From Pseudomonas putida (GTDB taxonomy: Bacteria > Pseudomonadota > Gammaproteobacteria > Pseudomonadales > Pseudomonadaceae), in NCBI RefSeq assembly GCF_001976065.1, contig NZ_MNAH01000005.1, positions 197,248-261,247 of the forward strand: a DNA stretch of 64,000 bases, written 5' to 3'. The notes below the pieces were generated by a model. It saw only the letters and a list, made by a program, of their open reading frames with translations. It was not told the origin of the DNA and did not search any database. Shown here piece by piece: positions 1-9,781 of this stretch (position 1 is its first letter; each line of letters starts with the position of its first letter). The translations under genes and the position numbers were made by a program.

Positions 1-876
1 GTCCTTGGCCGTCAGCAAAAAGTCGCGCATATAGGGCGCATCGAGCATGTCGGCCCGGATCGCCGCATACAGCGTTGCAAACAAGCCTTTCTCGCCCAGG
101 CGCTTGGCCTTCACGTAGCCCCGTGAGCTGTATTCATGCAGCGCCCAATGGGGCATGCCGCACACGCCGCGCCCGCTGGCCACCAGCTGCATCATCATCA
201 CCGTCAATTCAGAAGTGCGGACCTGGGCCGGTTCGACGTCGGCCGGTTCCAGGAAGCGCGTGAAGATATCCAGGCGGTCGCGTTCCACCGGGTAGGTGAT
301 CAGGGTTTCGGTGAGCAGATCCTGCGGGACGATGTAGGCTTTGCTGGCCAGGCGGTGCTGGTTCGCTACGGCGAGCATCGCTTCATAGGTAAATAGCGGC
401 ACATAGGTGATCCCCACCAGCTCCACCGGGTCGGACGTTACTACCAGGTCCAGGTCGCCACGGGCCAGGGCGGGCAGGGGGGCGAAGGAAAAACCCGACG
501 CCAGGTCGAGCTCGACTTCTGGCCAGGCATCGCGGAACTGGTCGATGGTCGGCATCAGCCACTGGAAGCAACTGTGACATTCGATGGCCATGTGCAGGCG
601 CCCGGCGGTGCCACCGGCCAACCGCGCGATGTCGCGCTCGGCGGCGCGCAGCAGCGGCAACGTGGCATCGGCCAGTTGCAGCAGGCGCAAACCGGCGCTG
701 GTGAACCGCACCGGCTTGGTCTTGCGCACGAACAACGGCATGCCCATGCGTTCCTCGAGCTCCTTGAACTGATGGGACAGCGCCGACTGGGTCAGGTGCA
801 GGCGGTCGGCCGCGTCCACCAGGCTATCGGCTTCGCGCAAGGCGTGCAGGGTCTTCAGGTGACGGATTTCAAGCAC
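1..876 (-). CDS. metR: LysR-family methionine regulator MetR (partial, C-terminal end off the window)
   Basis: LysR-type transcriptional activator of methionine genes, expected to sense homocysteine. An N-terminal winged helix-turn-helix (MLEIRHLKTLHAL, then a DAADRLHLTQSALSHQFKELE helix pair, residues about 1-60) is followed by the periplasmic-binding-like effector domain. Exactly 292 codons lie in the window, so only about a dozen C-terminal residues are missing. I place the start at a GTG (874-876), preceded by GGAG about ten bases upstream; an ATG further out is out of frame. It is divergent from metE across a 107 bp gap, the classical metR-metE arrangement, which supports the name more than the sequence alone does. 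Confidence 0.9.
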   Translation of the reverse strand, partial: MLEIRHLKTLHALREADSLVDAADRLHLTQSALSHQFKELEERMGMPLFVRKTKPVRFTSAGLRLLQLADATLPLLRAAERDIARLAGGTAGRLHMAIECHSCFQWLMPTIDQFRDAWPEVELDLASGFSFAPLPALARGDLDLVVTSDPVELVGITYVPLFTYEAMLAVANQHRLASKAYIVPQDLLTETLITYPVERDRLDIFTRFLEPADVEPAQVRTSELTVMMMQLVASGRGVCGMPHWALHEYSSRGYVKAKRLGEKGLFATLYAAIRADMLDAPYMRDFLLTAKD

Positions 877-919
877 CGGGCGGCTCCATGAGGAAAACTT
901 GTGATCAACACGAAAAGGT

Positions 920-932
920 TGAGTTTGTCTCA
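920..932. promoter_or_regulatory. Candidate MetR operator between metR and metE
   Basis: TGAG-TTTGT-CTCA is a perfect inverted repeat with a five-base spacer. The known enterobacterial MetR site is TGAA-N5-TTCA, so it differs by one base in each arm. It lies 51 bp upstream of the metE start in the shared metR/metE promoter region. The assignment is inferred from geometry and context. Confidence 0.5.
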
Positions 933-983
933 TGATGCCTCGGCTGTCGACAATAGCGCCATCTTTTACAGGAGCAATTCGAC

Positions 984-3296
984 ATGGCCGTAGCCCACAC
1001 CCTTGGTTTTCCCCGCATCGGTGCCGACCGCGAACTGAAAAAAGCCCTCGAAGCCTACTGGAAGGGTGACCTCGACCAGCCGTCGCTGCAAAACGTCGGT
1101 CGTCAATTGCGCGCCACCCATTGGCAATTGCAGAAAGACGCGGGCATCGACCTGCTGCCGGTCGGCGACTTCGCCTGGTACGACCAGGTATTGACCCACT
1201 CCCTGGCGTTCGGTGTGATCCCCGATCGGTTCGACAGCACCCGGGACGAGCGCGGCCTGCCCAGCCTCGACACTCTGTTCGCCATGGCCCGCGGCGCCAC
1301 CGCGAGCTGCTGCGGCAGCGAGCACGGCCAGGCGCAATACGCCCAGGAGCTGACCAAGTGGTTCGACACCAACTATCACTACCTGGTCCCGGAATTCAGT
1401 GCCGACCAGGCGTTCAAACTCGGCTGGGAACAGCTGTTCGACGAAGTCGACGAAGCCCGGGCCCTGGGGCACACCGTCAAGCCCGTCATCATCGGCCCGC
1501 TGACTTACCTGTGGCTGGGCAAGGTCAAGGGCAACGACTTCGACAAACTCGAGCTGTTGGACCGCCTGCTGCCGGTCTACAACGAAATCCTCGTGCGCCT
1601 GGCGGCCCAAGGGGTGGAGTGGGTACAGATCGATGAGCCGATCCTCACCCTCGACCTGCCGCAGGCGTGGAAAAACGCCTTCGAACGCGCCTACCACATC
1701 CTCCAGTACTCGCCGCTGAAAAAGCTCCTGGCCACCTACTTCAGCGGCCTGCAGGACAACCTCGGCCTGGCCGTCGGCCTGCCGGTGCAAGGCTTGCACG
1801 TCGACGCGGTGCGCGCGCCGGATCAACTGCTGCACGTGCTCGATCGCCTGCCGACCTACAAGATTCTCTCGGTGGGGCTGGTTAACGGGCGCAATGTCTG
1901 GCGCTGTGAGCTGGAACCGGTGCTGGCGCAACTGCAATTTGCCCAGGAACGTTTTGGCGACAACCTCTGGGTCAGCAGCTCCTGCTCGCTGCTGCACAGC
2001 CCGGTGGACCTGGAGCGCGAAGACAAACTCGATCCGGAACTGAAAAGCTGGCTGGCGTTTGCGGTGCAAAAATGCGGTGAAATTGCTGTACTGCGCGATG
2101 CCCTGAACGATCCGCAAGCGCCCAGGGTACAAGCCGCGCTGGCCGAAAGCCGTGCCATTGCGACCCGCCGTGCCGAGTCGCCGCGTATCCACAAGGCCCA
2201 GGTGCAGGCGCGGATCAACGCCATCGGTGCTGCCGACAGCCAGCGCCATTCGCCGTTTGCCAAACGCATCGAGCAACAGCGTGCACGGTTGAAACTGCCT
2301 GCGTTCCCGACCACCACCATCGGCTCGTTCCCGCAGACCGGGTCGATTCGCCTGGCGCGTCAGGCGTTCAAGCAGGGCAAGCTGTCGGCCAACGACTACA
2401 CCGACGCCATGCACCACGAAATTCGCCACGCCGTGCAAATCCAGGAGCGTCTGGGCCTGGACGTGCTGGTGCACGGTGAGGCCGAACGCAATGACATGGT
2501 CGAGTACTTCGCCGAGCAGCTTGATGGTTATGCCTTCACCCGTTTCGGCTGGGTGCAGAGCTACGGCTCGCGCTGCGTGAAACCGGCGATCATCTACGGC
2601 GACCTGAGCCGCCCGAAAGCCATGACGGTCGACTGGATCACCTATGCACAGAGCCAGACCGACAAGGTCATGAAAGGCATGCTGACCGGTCCCGTGACCA
2701 TGTTGATGTGGTCCTTCCCCCGCGAAGACGTGTCGCGCAAAGTCCAGGCGCAGCAACTGGCCCTGGCCCTGCGCGATGAAGTGCTGGATCTGGAAGCCGC
2801 CGGCATCAAGATTGTGCAGATCGACGAAGCGGCGTTCCGCGAAGGCCTGCCGCTGCGTCGGGCGCAATGGCAGGAATACCTGGACTGGGCGGTGCAGGCG
2901 TTCCGCTTGAGCGCCAGCGGTGTGCGTGATGAAACGCAGATCCACACCCACATGTGCTACAGCGAATTCAACGACGTGATCGAGGCCATCGCGGCGATGG
3001 ATGCCGATGTGATCACCATCGAAACCTCACGCTCGGACATGGCGTTGCTGCAAGCCTTCGAAGCGTTCGACTACCCGAACGAAATCGGTCCGGGAGTCTA
3101 TGACATCCACTCGCCACGGGTGCCGGACACGGCCGAGATGGTCAAGTTGATCAGCAAGGCCGTGAAACGGATTCCGGCGGAGCGCTTGTGGGTCAACCCC
3201 GATTGCGGGTTGAAGACTCGGGCGTGGCCGGAGACCGAGGCGGCGCTGGTGAACATGGTGGCGGCAGCGCGACAGTTGCGCAGTCAGTTGGCTTGA
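984..3296 (+). CDS. metE: Cobalamin-independent methionine synthase MetE
   Basis: 5-methyltetrahydropteroyltriglutamate-homocysteine methyltransferase, the last step of methionine synthesis without vitamin B12; cytoplasmic. At 770 residues it has full family length, with the usual duplicated barrels: an N-terminal half starting AVAHTLGFPRIG and a catalytic half starting near residue 435 (FPTTTIGSFPQT). Zinc ligands are visible in HTHMCYSEF (His and Cys near residues 655-657) and NPDCGLKTR near the C-terminus. The ATG start is preceded by AGGAG (ACAGGAGCAATTCGAC). It is divergent from metR, its expected activator, and ends in a strong hairpin. A 661-codon open frame on the opposite strand is a codon-bias shadow. 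Confidence 0.98.
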   Translation: MAVAHTLGFPRIGADRELKKALEAYWKGDLDQPSLQNVGRQLRATHWQLQKDAGIDLLPVGDFAWYDQVLTHSLAFGVIPDRFDSTRDERGLPSLDTLFAMARGATASCCGSEHGQAQYAQELTKWFDTNYHYLVPEFSADQAFKLGWEQLFDEVDEARALGHTVKPVIIGPLTYLWLGKVKGNDFDKLELLDRLLPVYNEILVRLAAQGVEWVQIDEPILTLDLPQAWKNAFERAYHILQYSPLKKLLATYFSGLQDNLGLAVGLPVQGLHVDAVRAPDQLLHVLDRLPTYKILSVGLVNGRNVWRCELEPVLAQLQFAQERFGDNLWVSSSCSLLHSPVDLEREDKLDPELKSWLAFAVQKCGEIAVLRDALNDPQAPRVQAALAESRAIATRRAESPRIHKAQVQARINAIGAADSQRHSPFAKRIEQQRARLKLPAFPTTTIGSFPQTGSIRLARQAFKQGKLSANDYTDAMHHEIRHAVQIQERLGLDVLVHGEAERNDMVEYFAEQLDGYAFTRFGWVQSYGSRCVKPAIIYGDLSRPKAMTVDWITYAQSQTDKVMKGMLTGPVTMLMWSFPREDVSRKVQAQQLALALRDEVLDLEAAGIKIVQIDEAAFREGLPLRRAQWQEYLDWAVQAFRLSASGVRDETQIHTHMCYSEFNDVIEAIAAMDADVITIETSRSDMALLQAFEAFDYPNEIGPGVYDIHSPRVPDTAEMVKLISKAVKRIPAERLWVNPDCGLKTRAWPETEAALVNMVAAARQLRSQLA

Positions 3297-3304
3297 AGCC
3301 ACTG

Positions 3305-3336
3305 GGGAGGGTGTGGGCAACCCACGCCCTCCCTTT
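3305..3336 (+). terminator. Hairpin terminator shared by metE and the convergent giant gene
   Basis: GGGAGGG-T-GTGGG pairs with CCCAC-G-CCCTCCC around a CAA loop. The stem is about 13 bp with one T-G wobble and is followed by a short TTT. It sits between the metE stop (3296) and the stop of the convergent minus-strand gene (3341), so it can serve both directions, but the T tract is short. Confidence 0.7.
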
Positions 3337-3340
3337 ATGT

Positions 3341-6300
3341 TCAAAGGCTCTCGAAGTGTTCCAGTGCGGCCGATCGTTTGCCGATATCCGCATAGGGCAG
3401 GCTGGCGTCGTCAGCGTGGGTCAGAAAACGGTGTTCGGGTAATTTCAAATGGGCCTTCTCGAATTGCCTGAATACCGGCGTGGCATTGGTGTAGTGAAAG
3501 TGGGCGTACCACAGGACGTTCGCGGGTATCGCATTCAGGTTCCAGATCTCGTATTCCTGCAGGTAATCAACGCGACCGTCCTTGCGCTTGCCGAGGTTCT
3601 TGATGACGTCGGGTTTGCGGATCTCCACTGCATTCTGGCGCACAAGATCATCGAGCATGCCGTCGGTAGGCCTTTTGCTACTCAGCGACTGCCGGGTTCG
3701 CAGGGTACGTCCGAGGGTGGTGAGTTCGCCGGCCTTGTCACGCAGGGTTTGAATGATAGTGTTCTGCGCGTCCAATTGTTCGATGTGCAGGGCGCGTCGG
3801 GTCAGTTCGTCTGCTTCGCTGACCATCATGTGTTCCAGGTCGACTGGCAGCATGTCTTGCTCGGCATAGGACTGCACCTTGGCCTGGTACGTCGGCTGCA
3901 AGTCCAAGCGTTTGCGCGCGTCGGCCACCAGCATCGCCAGATCCGTTGGCGCTGTCGTCGATGGCGCAACCGGGGCGTTCAACTGGCGGAACCTGCCGTT
4001 ACTGCCTTGTTCCCAGACTTCCTCGACGTTGCCTTTTCCAGTCAAACGGTACCGGTGTGACTGGGTTGCCTCCACCCACTCTTCAACGCCGAAAAGCACC
4101 TGCTCATCTTCTGTGGTGAAGACTTTTTTCCTGGCCTGCCCGGGCGGTGCAGGCAGTGCGGGAAGGTCAATGCCCTTGCGAGCCCGTTCCGCCATCTTCT
4201 CGATGCCCGCCATCAATTGCTCGACCGAGTCCATATGGAAGTGTTGCGGGTAGCTGGTGGTCCAGACTTTCATTTCCCGCAAGAATCGGGTGTAAAGCGC
4301 AAGGGCGTTCTGCAATACCTGGTTGCGGCCCCGGATGCCACTGCCATGCGATAGCATGTGCTGGGTATACAAGGCCCGATCGACCCTGGCCCGCAGGCTG
4401 CCTGACTGTTGTTGCAGGTAGAACCAGGACACATCCTTGATGCCGTCAAAGCGATTGACGGTTTCCATCAAATGGGCGGTTTTCAGATAGAGCAGATTTG
4501 CATCGCTGAAGCGCCCGGTCATTTCCTCGACTTCGGGTGTGAGTGTCGCTTTTTCGCCCTTGTTGGTGATGCGTGCGTACCAGGTGTTAAGGTCGACCAT
4601 CAACGCATCGATCTGATCGATGTCCCGGACCACGGCCGCCCGTACACTGCGGATCTGCTCCAGGGTGGCCAGGCGTTGCTTGAGCGAATCTTGTGGCAAA
4701 TTGTCCAGTTTCTCGATCAAGTCATCTATCTCATCCAGCAATGGCGACATCCGGTGATTGAGATAGTAAATGCGCAGTTTGAACCGGTCTGCCAGCAGGT
4801 GGGCGGCATTGCTTTGCATGACGCGTGCTCTACTTAGTTTATTGCCTCTGGCCAGGGGCAGCAACTCAACCAGGTTCCGATACTGCCGGATGCCCAACTC
4901 GATGTCGGCGATACACGTTGCGTCGACGGACGACAGCATTGCCTTGCGTTTGTCGAGCGAGCTGGCATGGTAGGTTTTGATAGCGGCATTGCTTGTCGGA
5001 ATTCGATCATTCATTTGCTGGGTAAGGCTGTTCGCTTTTGCGGTGAGTTGCTCATGCCGACGAACCACCCGGTTGCGCCACCACTCTGGCAAGCGGGCAC
5101 GAATGGCTTGTGGCCAGATCGGATCGAGGGTGTCCGCCAGATGCCCAAGCACGCCTCCGCCGCCCAGCCCGCCGCCTTCGAAGGTCGATCCGTAAACACC
5201 GAACCAGGTGTCCCAATGGCCTGCGTCATCGAGGGCGATCGGTTGCTTGTAGGTTTTCTTGTGCGTGCCGCTCAGCCTAAAGCCGCGTGAGTCCTTGCTC
5301 AGTTCAACCTGGAAAATGCGCCCCTGGCGAGTGATGAAGTCGCCATCGGCATGACGATAGACATTGCGATAGACACCGTGCTCGACCGGTTGCAACCCGG
5401 CGAGGGATATCGGACGTTCATACTCGTAACCGGCGAAACGCTGGGCGACGTGCCGTGCCTGGCGCGTTGTCGTCGGCTGTAACGCCGAAGCGTCTTTGCC
5501 CAGCGCCTTCAACTGGCGGGCACGGGTCAGCGAGCGGGCGGTGGTGGTCGAGCGGGGAGGCAGAGAAGTGCCGGGAGCGATGTCCATGGCGGCATCGATC
5601 AACGCCAGCAGCACTGACTCTATCTCTGTCAGGCCCTCACCCACCTCGCCGTTGATCATTGCGGTGACGGCCTTGTTGGCACTGCTCCAGGCATCATAAA
5701 GCGCAATCCCGGTACCGACGAAGGGCACGAGCCCCAACGCCATCTTCATGTAGTTCAACGCTTTCGAGCCGCTGAGCGCGTAGCGCTCCAGGTACAAGGC
5801 ATTGCGCGAGCGCGATGTGTCGCGATGGGCTTCGATCAGGCGGCCCATGTGGGCATTGAGCAAATGTTCGGCCAGTGACGTCGTCGAGGGCCACGGTACG
5901 CCAACGCCAATCATCGCGTCGAAATGCTTCAATACGGCCTGGTTGATCCGGCTTGCATGGGCTTGCTCATTGCCTGACAGAGCTCGCCCGGCCAGGTAGC
6001 TGACCATCTCGCTGCGCAGACAAAGATTGAACAGGGCCCGACGAGCGGTCTCCAGGTCGCTATAGCTGCGCAGAAATTGGCCGTCGGGGCTATCGGGCAG
6101 ATACAGCAATGTCATCTTGCTGACCTGTTCTTCGATGAAAGTCACGCCGGACAGGGTGGTCGGCCCTTCGTTTGGTGTGTCCTTGCCGCCAGCAGCCAGA
6201 TGCACCGGGAGCAGGACGATACGTTTGCCCTGCGCTTGCCAGGCTTCACGCGTTTGGGCATCGATGGCAATGGTCAAGACCTGTAGCTGATCCTGATTGA

Positions 6301-8593
6301 TCTGCGTTTGCAGGTGCGCGCATTGACCCTGCAATTTGAGCATCAGGCGCCACGGCTCGATCAGGCATTCACGGCGATGCTCTCTGACAAAGAGTGTTTC
6401 GCTGGAGGAGCCCATGAAGGTATTGCGAATCTGGTCTTCGTAGAGCTGGGGCAGGTCAAGCTCGGGCAGGACCCTGCGCAGGTAGGTGGATGTGATGCCG
6501 GCCGCCAGTGCCTGGCGTTCGCTTTCGTTGGCCGCGCTGACGTGCACCCGCATGAAACCTAGACGCAGCGAAAGAGGTTCCAGCTGCATGGACGGGGTGT
6601 TATCGATATTGAGCTGAGCCAGCTCCTCGAGTGACATTCGGCTTCGGCTGGCACTGGGTACCGGCACGAGTTTTTGCGGGGTGCCTGGCGCCGCGCCGTC
6701 GGCCAGTTGTTTTTGCAGTTTGACCGAATCCGGCAGGTCCAGCTGGACGTCAAAGTGTCCCGTTAGCGAGAAGTCTTCGCGCAACCGCGCCTGGAGATGT
6801 CGACGGGTGAATGCGTCGCGGGGCGCCAGCGCCGATTCCAGTTGCTCGTGACTGCGATGCATGGCCTGGATATAGGCCTCGACCAGGCTTTTGAGCCCAG
6901 CACTGGCGGACGCCGACAGCGTCGCCAGCCAGACGGGCAGCCGGGAGGCAATGGCGGCACTGCGGCTTTGTTCCAGACGATGCGCCAGAGCCAGAAGCCT
7001 GGCCGCGTTCATCGGGACCTGCAGTGCGGCCAGGGTTGTTTGTCGCAGCTTTGCCAGTTCATCTTCGCGTGCTGACGCCTGTGCCGGGTCGGCATGGCGC
7101 TGGCGTATTTGCGCGGCCTGTTCTTCAAAGTGGCTGGTCTGTTGATTCAGACTGTGAAGCAGCGGATCGGAACTGATTTTCGTCAGTTTCAGCGTCAGCT
7201 CCGGATCCTGTTCCTGGATTTTGAACAACTGACTTTCCAGCTCCCGGCGATTGGCGAAGCGCTGCAAGCCGCCGCCAGTGCCGGGCCAGTAGAGCAGCAG
7301 GCTGTGAGGTGCGGCAGGATCGAGCAGCGCCTGGGATCGGGTGATGACAAACGGACCGTCCAGTGCCTGGGTTTTATTGCCAGTGCTCTGGTCGACCAAC
7401 GACAGGCTGGCCGCCATGACATCGCTATCGGTTTCGTCAGCCGGGTCCAGGATGGCCTGAAGCATGTCCAACTGCAAATTGTCCAACTGATCGAGGGACC
7501 GTTGCAGCCTGGCCTCGGCTTGCAAGCCGTTTTTGCGGGCCTGATACAGCGCGCCGAACTCACGGTTGAAAGTCTCAAGGTCCAGGACTCTGGATCGGTA
7601 GAGCAGGGCGAATGCAGCCTTGTCCGCAGCCTGTTCTGCCACTTCCAGAGTCTTGAGGGTGTCGTTGAATGTCCGATGACGGTCGCTATCGCCATCATCT
7701 CCCAGCAGTGTTTCCAGTGCTGCGAGCTGTTTACGCAGCGAGGACTGACGCAAGGCCAGTGGAATATCGGCCGCCAGGCTGTCGAAAGGCGATGATTGAT
7801 CTACATTGTCAAACGCTCCGATCAGCTCCAGGCTCTCGAGGGTCGGTGCCTGGGCAAATACGCCGGTGCGGCTGGCTTGAGGTCCGGGGGCAAACAGCGC
7901 CGTGAGGCCTGTCGTCAATGGGCCGCTTTTGGCCGTGTATTCAAAACTGATGTATCGAGTGGTCAACTCTGGCGGAACAAGTAATTGCCCGGACAACCAG
8001 TGCTCCATGTCGCTGCGTTCGTCGAAGGCCTGGACGGGAACCGGTCGAGAGGGCAGGTACAGCAATTGTTCGACGGGTTGCCGGTTGCCCACGCTGATCA
8101 CCCAGGCTGCCGGGATTTTTACCAGGGTGTTGTCGCTCAGTTTCAGCGCCAGCTGTTCGCAATGGATGGGCTGGTCATCCAGGTGCATTGCCTCTGTCCC
8201 GGAGTCCAGGATCAACCAGAGTGGTTTCAATTGCTCGGCGCTCAGGGTTCTCTGGGCGAATCCCATTTGCGCTGCAGCTTCAATGTGTCCGCGGTATAGC
8301 TGAACCGCCCGATCGCGGCGCGACAGCGGCGTACCGGGGGCGCGAGCCTCCCAATAGGCCGTCGCGCCTGCGTCCGGCGGTGCGTTTGTGAGCAGCGCCT
8401 GCAAACCTTCCTGGCAGGCTTGCCAGCGCGTCAAGGCGCTTTGCAGCAGGCTCTGGTCGATATTGCCTGGCAGCGTCGAAAACTCGTCTGCGGCCGTTGG
8501 CGAGGAGAGGGGGAGTGTCGGGAAGAGTCTTTCGGTCATGGTGATGTAGCTCATCCAGGAGGAGCGGCGGATCCGCGCCTGATCAAGCGCCAT
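3341..8593 (-). CDS. Giant dermonecrotic-toxin-like protein (DUF6543-type), 1750 aa
   Basis: Very large single-gene unit. The N-terminal third (repeated long amphipathic helices, LPLSSPTAADEFSTLPGN onward) resembles the N-terminal domain that Pseudomonas annotations call dermonecrotic toxin domain/DUF6543. The main hydrophobic segment is about residues 944-1005 (MALGLVPFVGTGIALYDAW, then IESVLLALIDAAMDIAPG), a membrane-insertion-like patch in the middle of the protein. No N-terminal signal peptide is visible and no secretion gene is adjacent. The C-terminus (residues about 1640-1750) is a compact unassigned domain. The first ATG (8593) has GGAGGA at a spacing of ten; an internal ATG at MTERLFP lacks an equally good site. 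Family membership is from recognition of the overall pattern; the toxic activity and target are unknown. Confidence 0.7.
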   Translation of the reverse strand: MALDQARIRRSSWMSYITMTERLFPTLPLSSPTAADEFSTLPGNIDQSLLQSALTRWQACQEGLQALLTNAPPDAGATAYWEARAPGTPLSRRDRAVQLYRGHIEAAAQMGFAQRTLSAEQLKPLWLILDSGTEAMHLDDQPIHCEQLALKLSDNTLVKIPAAWVISVGNRQPVEQLLYLPSRPVPVQAFDERSDMEHWLSGQLLVPPELTTRYISFEYTAKSGPLTTGLTALFAPGPQASRTGVFAQAPTLESLELIGAFDNVDQSSPFDSLAADIPLALRQSSLRKQLAALETLLGDDGDSDRHRTFNDTLKTLEVAEQAADKAAFALLYRSRVLDLETFNREFGALYQARKNGLQAEARLQRSLDQLDNLQLDMLQAILDPADETDSDVMAASLSLVDQSTGNKTQALDGPFVITRSQALLDPAAPHSLLLYWPGTGGGLQRFANRRELESQLFKIQEQDPELTLKLTKISSDPLLHSLNQQTSHFEEQAAQIRQRHADPAQASAREDELAKLRQTTLAALQVPMNAARLLALAHRLEQSRSAAIASRLPVWLATLSASASAGLKSLVEAYIQAMHRSHEQLESALAPRDAFTRRHLQARLREDFSLTGHFDVQLDLPDSVKLQKQLADGAAPGTPQKLVPVPSASRSRMSLEELAQLNIDNTPSMQLEPLSLRLGFMRVHVSAANESERQALAAGITSTYLRRVLPELDLPQLYEDQIRNTFMGSSSETLFVREHRRECLIEPWRLMLKLQGQCAHLQTQINQDQLQVLTIAIDAQTREAWQAQGKRIVLLPVHLAAGGKDTPNEGPTTLSGVTFIEEQVSKMTLLYLPDSPDGQFLRSYSDLETARRALFNLCLRSEMVSYLAGRALSGNEQAHASRINQAVLKHFDAMIGVGVPWPSTTSLAEHLLNAHMGRLIEAHRDTSRSRNALYLERYALSGSKALNYMKMALGLVPFVGTGIALYDAWSSANKAVTAMINGEVGEGLTEIESVLLALIDAAMDIAPGTSLPPRSTTTARSLTRARQLKALGKDASALQPTTTRQARHVAQRFAGYEYERPISLAGLQPVEHGVYRNVYRHADGDFITRQGRIFQVELSKDSRGFRLSGTHKKTYKQPIALDDAGHWDTWFGVYGSTFEGGGLGGGGVLGHLADTLDPIWPQAIRARLPEWWRNRVVRRHEQLTAKANSLTQQMNDRIPTSNAAIKTYHASSLDKRKAMLSSVDATCIADIELGIRQYRNLVELLPLARGNKLSRARVMQSNAAHLLADRFKLRIYYLNHRMSPLLDEIDDLIEKLDNLPQDSLKQRLATLEQIRSVRAAVVRDIDQIDALMVDLNTWYARITNKGEKATLTPEVEEMTGRFSDANLLYLKTAHLMETVNRFDGIKDVSWFYLQQQSGSLRARVDRALYTQHMLSHGSGIRGRNQVLQNALALYTRFLREMKVWTTSYPQHFHMDSVEQLMAGIEKMAERARKGIDLPALPAPPGQARKKVFTTEDEQVLFGVEEWVEATQSHRYRLTGKGNVEEVWEQGSNGRFRQLNAPVAPSTTAPTDLAMLVADARKRLDLQPTYQAKVQSYAEQDMLPVDLEHMMVSEADELTRRALHIEQLDAQNTIIQTLRDKAGELTTLGRTLRTRQSLSSKRPTDGMLDDLVRQNAVEIRKPDVIKNLGKRKDGRVDYLQEYEIWNLNAIPANVLWYAHFHYTNATPVFRQFEKAHLKLPEHRFLTHADDASLPYADIGKRSAALEHFESL

Positions 8594-8746
8594 TAAAAAA
8601 AAATCCTCCGGACCCGTGGCACTACATAGTTATCGCATCGACCATTGAGCAGCATTCATGAAACTGTCATGCAACTGTGGCAGCGCGATTGAACAAACTT
8701 CATCAGACTCGCGCTCTACTGGGGTTCTGCGTTTTGGTGTTTTTCC
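8594..8746. promoter_or_regulatory. Divergent promoter region, giant toxin-like gene / hydrolase
   Basis: 153 bp between two divergent starts, more AT-rich than the flanking genes. It contains a run of nine A (8595-8603) directly before the ribosome binding site of the minus-strand giant gene (GGAGGA on the minus strand, 8604-8609). No clear operator repeat was found. Confidence 0.4.
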
Positions 8747-9781
8747 ATGGGTGCTTGGTTTTTTTCACGGGTTCTATTCCTGGCCGCACTGTTGTGCGGT
8801 CTGCCGTCTCTTGCGGCGTCTCGCTGTGACGTCGATGTTGCCACCCAACGGGTTGATCTGGCCCAGGTAAGCCTGGCGTACCAGAGCATCGGCCGTGCGT
8901 CGGATCCGGCACTGCTGCTGGTGATGGGGCTGGGCGGGCAGTTGATCCACTGGCCCGACGAAGTGGTGGTCGCACTGTGTCAGCAAGGTTTTCGGGTGAT
9001 TCGTTATGACAATCGCGATGTCGGCCTGTCGACCTGGCGGCAAGCGCCGGCCGAGACCAACCTGACCTTCGAAGTGTTGCGCTACAAGCTCGGCTTGCCG
9101 GTGTCGGCGCCTTACACCCTGACCGATATGGCGGACGATGCCCTGGGGCTGATGGATGCGTTGCACATCGAGCAATTTCACGTGCTGGGCGCCAGCATGG
9201 GCGGCATGATTGCCCAGCACATGGCGGCGATGGCGCCACGACGGGTCGAGAGCCTGACCCTGATCATGAGCACTTCCGGAGCCGAAGGATTGCCGGCGCC
9301 GAGTGCGGCGTTGTTGCAGTTGCTGGCGCGTCGGGGGGCGCCCAATCGTGAAGTCGCATTGGAGCAGCAGGCGGACCTGCTGGCGGCACTGGGCAGTCCG
9401 GCGGTGACTGATGATCGACAGGCCTTGCTGCAGCAGGCGGCACTGGCGTATGACCGGGCCTTCAACCCCGAGGGGGCCAAGCGCCAGATCCTGGCGATCC
9501 TGGCCGAGCCGAGCCGAGTGGCATTGCTCAACCAGTTACGGGTGCCGGCGCTGGTCGTGCATGGCACGGCCGATCCGTTGTTGCCGGTGATGCATGGCGT
9601 GCACCTGGCGGCGCATTTGCGTGGCAGCCAGTTGAAGTTGATACCGGGGTTGGCCCATCGTTTTCAGGAAGCGTTCAAGGCGCCGTTGCTGGCGGCAGTC
9701 TTGCCGTACCTGCGCGCTCATCGAGAGGACACTTCGCATTGGGCGCAGATCGAGCCTGTGGTTGAACACAACCTTCTTTAG
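8747..9781 (+). CDS. Exported alpha/beta-fold hydrolase
   Basis: 344 residues. An N-terminal signal peptide (hydrophobic VLFLAALLCGLPSLAAS, cleavage near residue 25) precedes an alpha/beta hydrolase domain. The nucleophile elbow G-A-S-M-G-G has Ser at residue 150, an acid candidate lies in GTADPLLP (about residue 275) and the catalytic His is probably in LAHRF (about residue 304). The family includes lipases, esterases and haloperoxidase-like enzymes; the substrate cannot be read from sequence. The signal peptide suggests a periplasmic or secreted enzyme. Its TAG stop overlaps the TAA stop of the convergent sigma-54 regulator by three bases, leaving no room for a terminator between them. Confidence 0.85.
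   Translation: MGAWFFSRVLFLAALLCGLPSLAASRCDVDVATQRVDLAQVSLAYQSIGRASDPALLLVMGLGGQLIHWPDEVVVALCQQGFRVIRYDNRDVGLSTWRQAPAETNLTFEVLRYKLGLPVSAPYTLTDMADDALGLMDALHIEQFHVLGASMGGMIAQHMAAMAPRRVESLTLIMSTSGAEGLPAPSAALLQLLARRGAPNREVALEQQADLLAALGSPAVTDDRQALLQQAALAYDRAFNPEGAKRQILAILAEPSRVALLNQLRVPALVVHGTADPLLPVMHGVHLAAHLRGSQLKLIPGLAHRFQEAFKAPLLAAVLPYLRAHREDTSHWAQIEPVVEHNLL

Noticed and set aside
966..2951. 661-codon open frame opposite metE
   Set aside because: No protein pattern; complements the MetE frame exactly as expected from GC-rich third-position bias.
8610..8640. TGGCACTACATAGTTATCGC as a sigma-54 promoter for the alpha/beta hydrolase
   Set aside because: The -12 GC is missing at the required distance.
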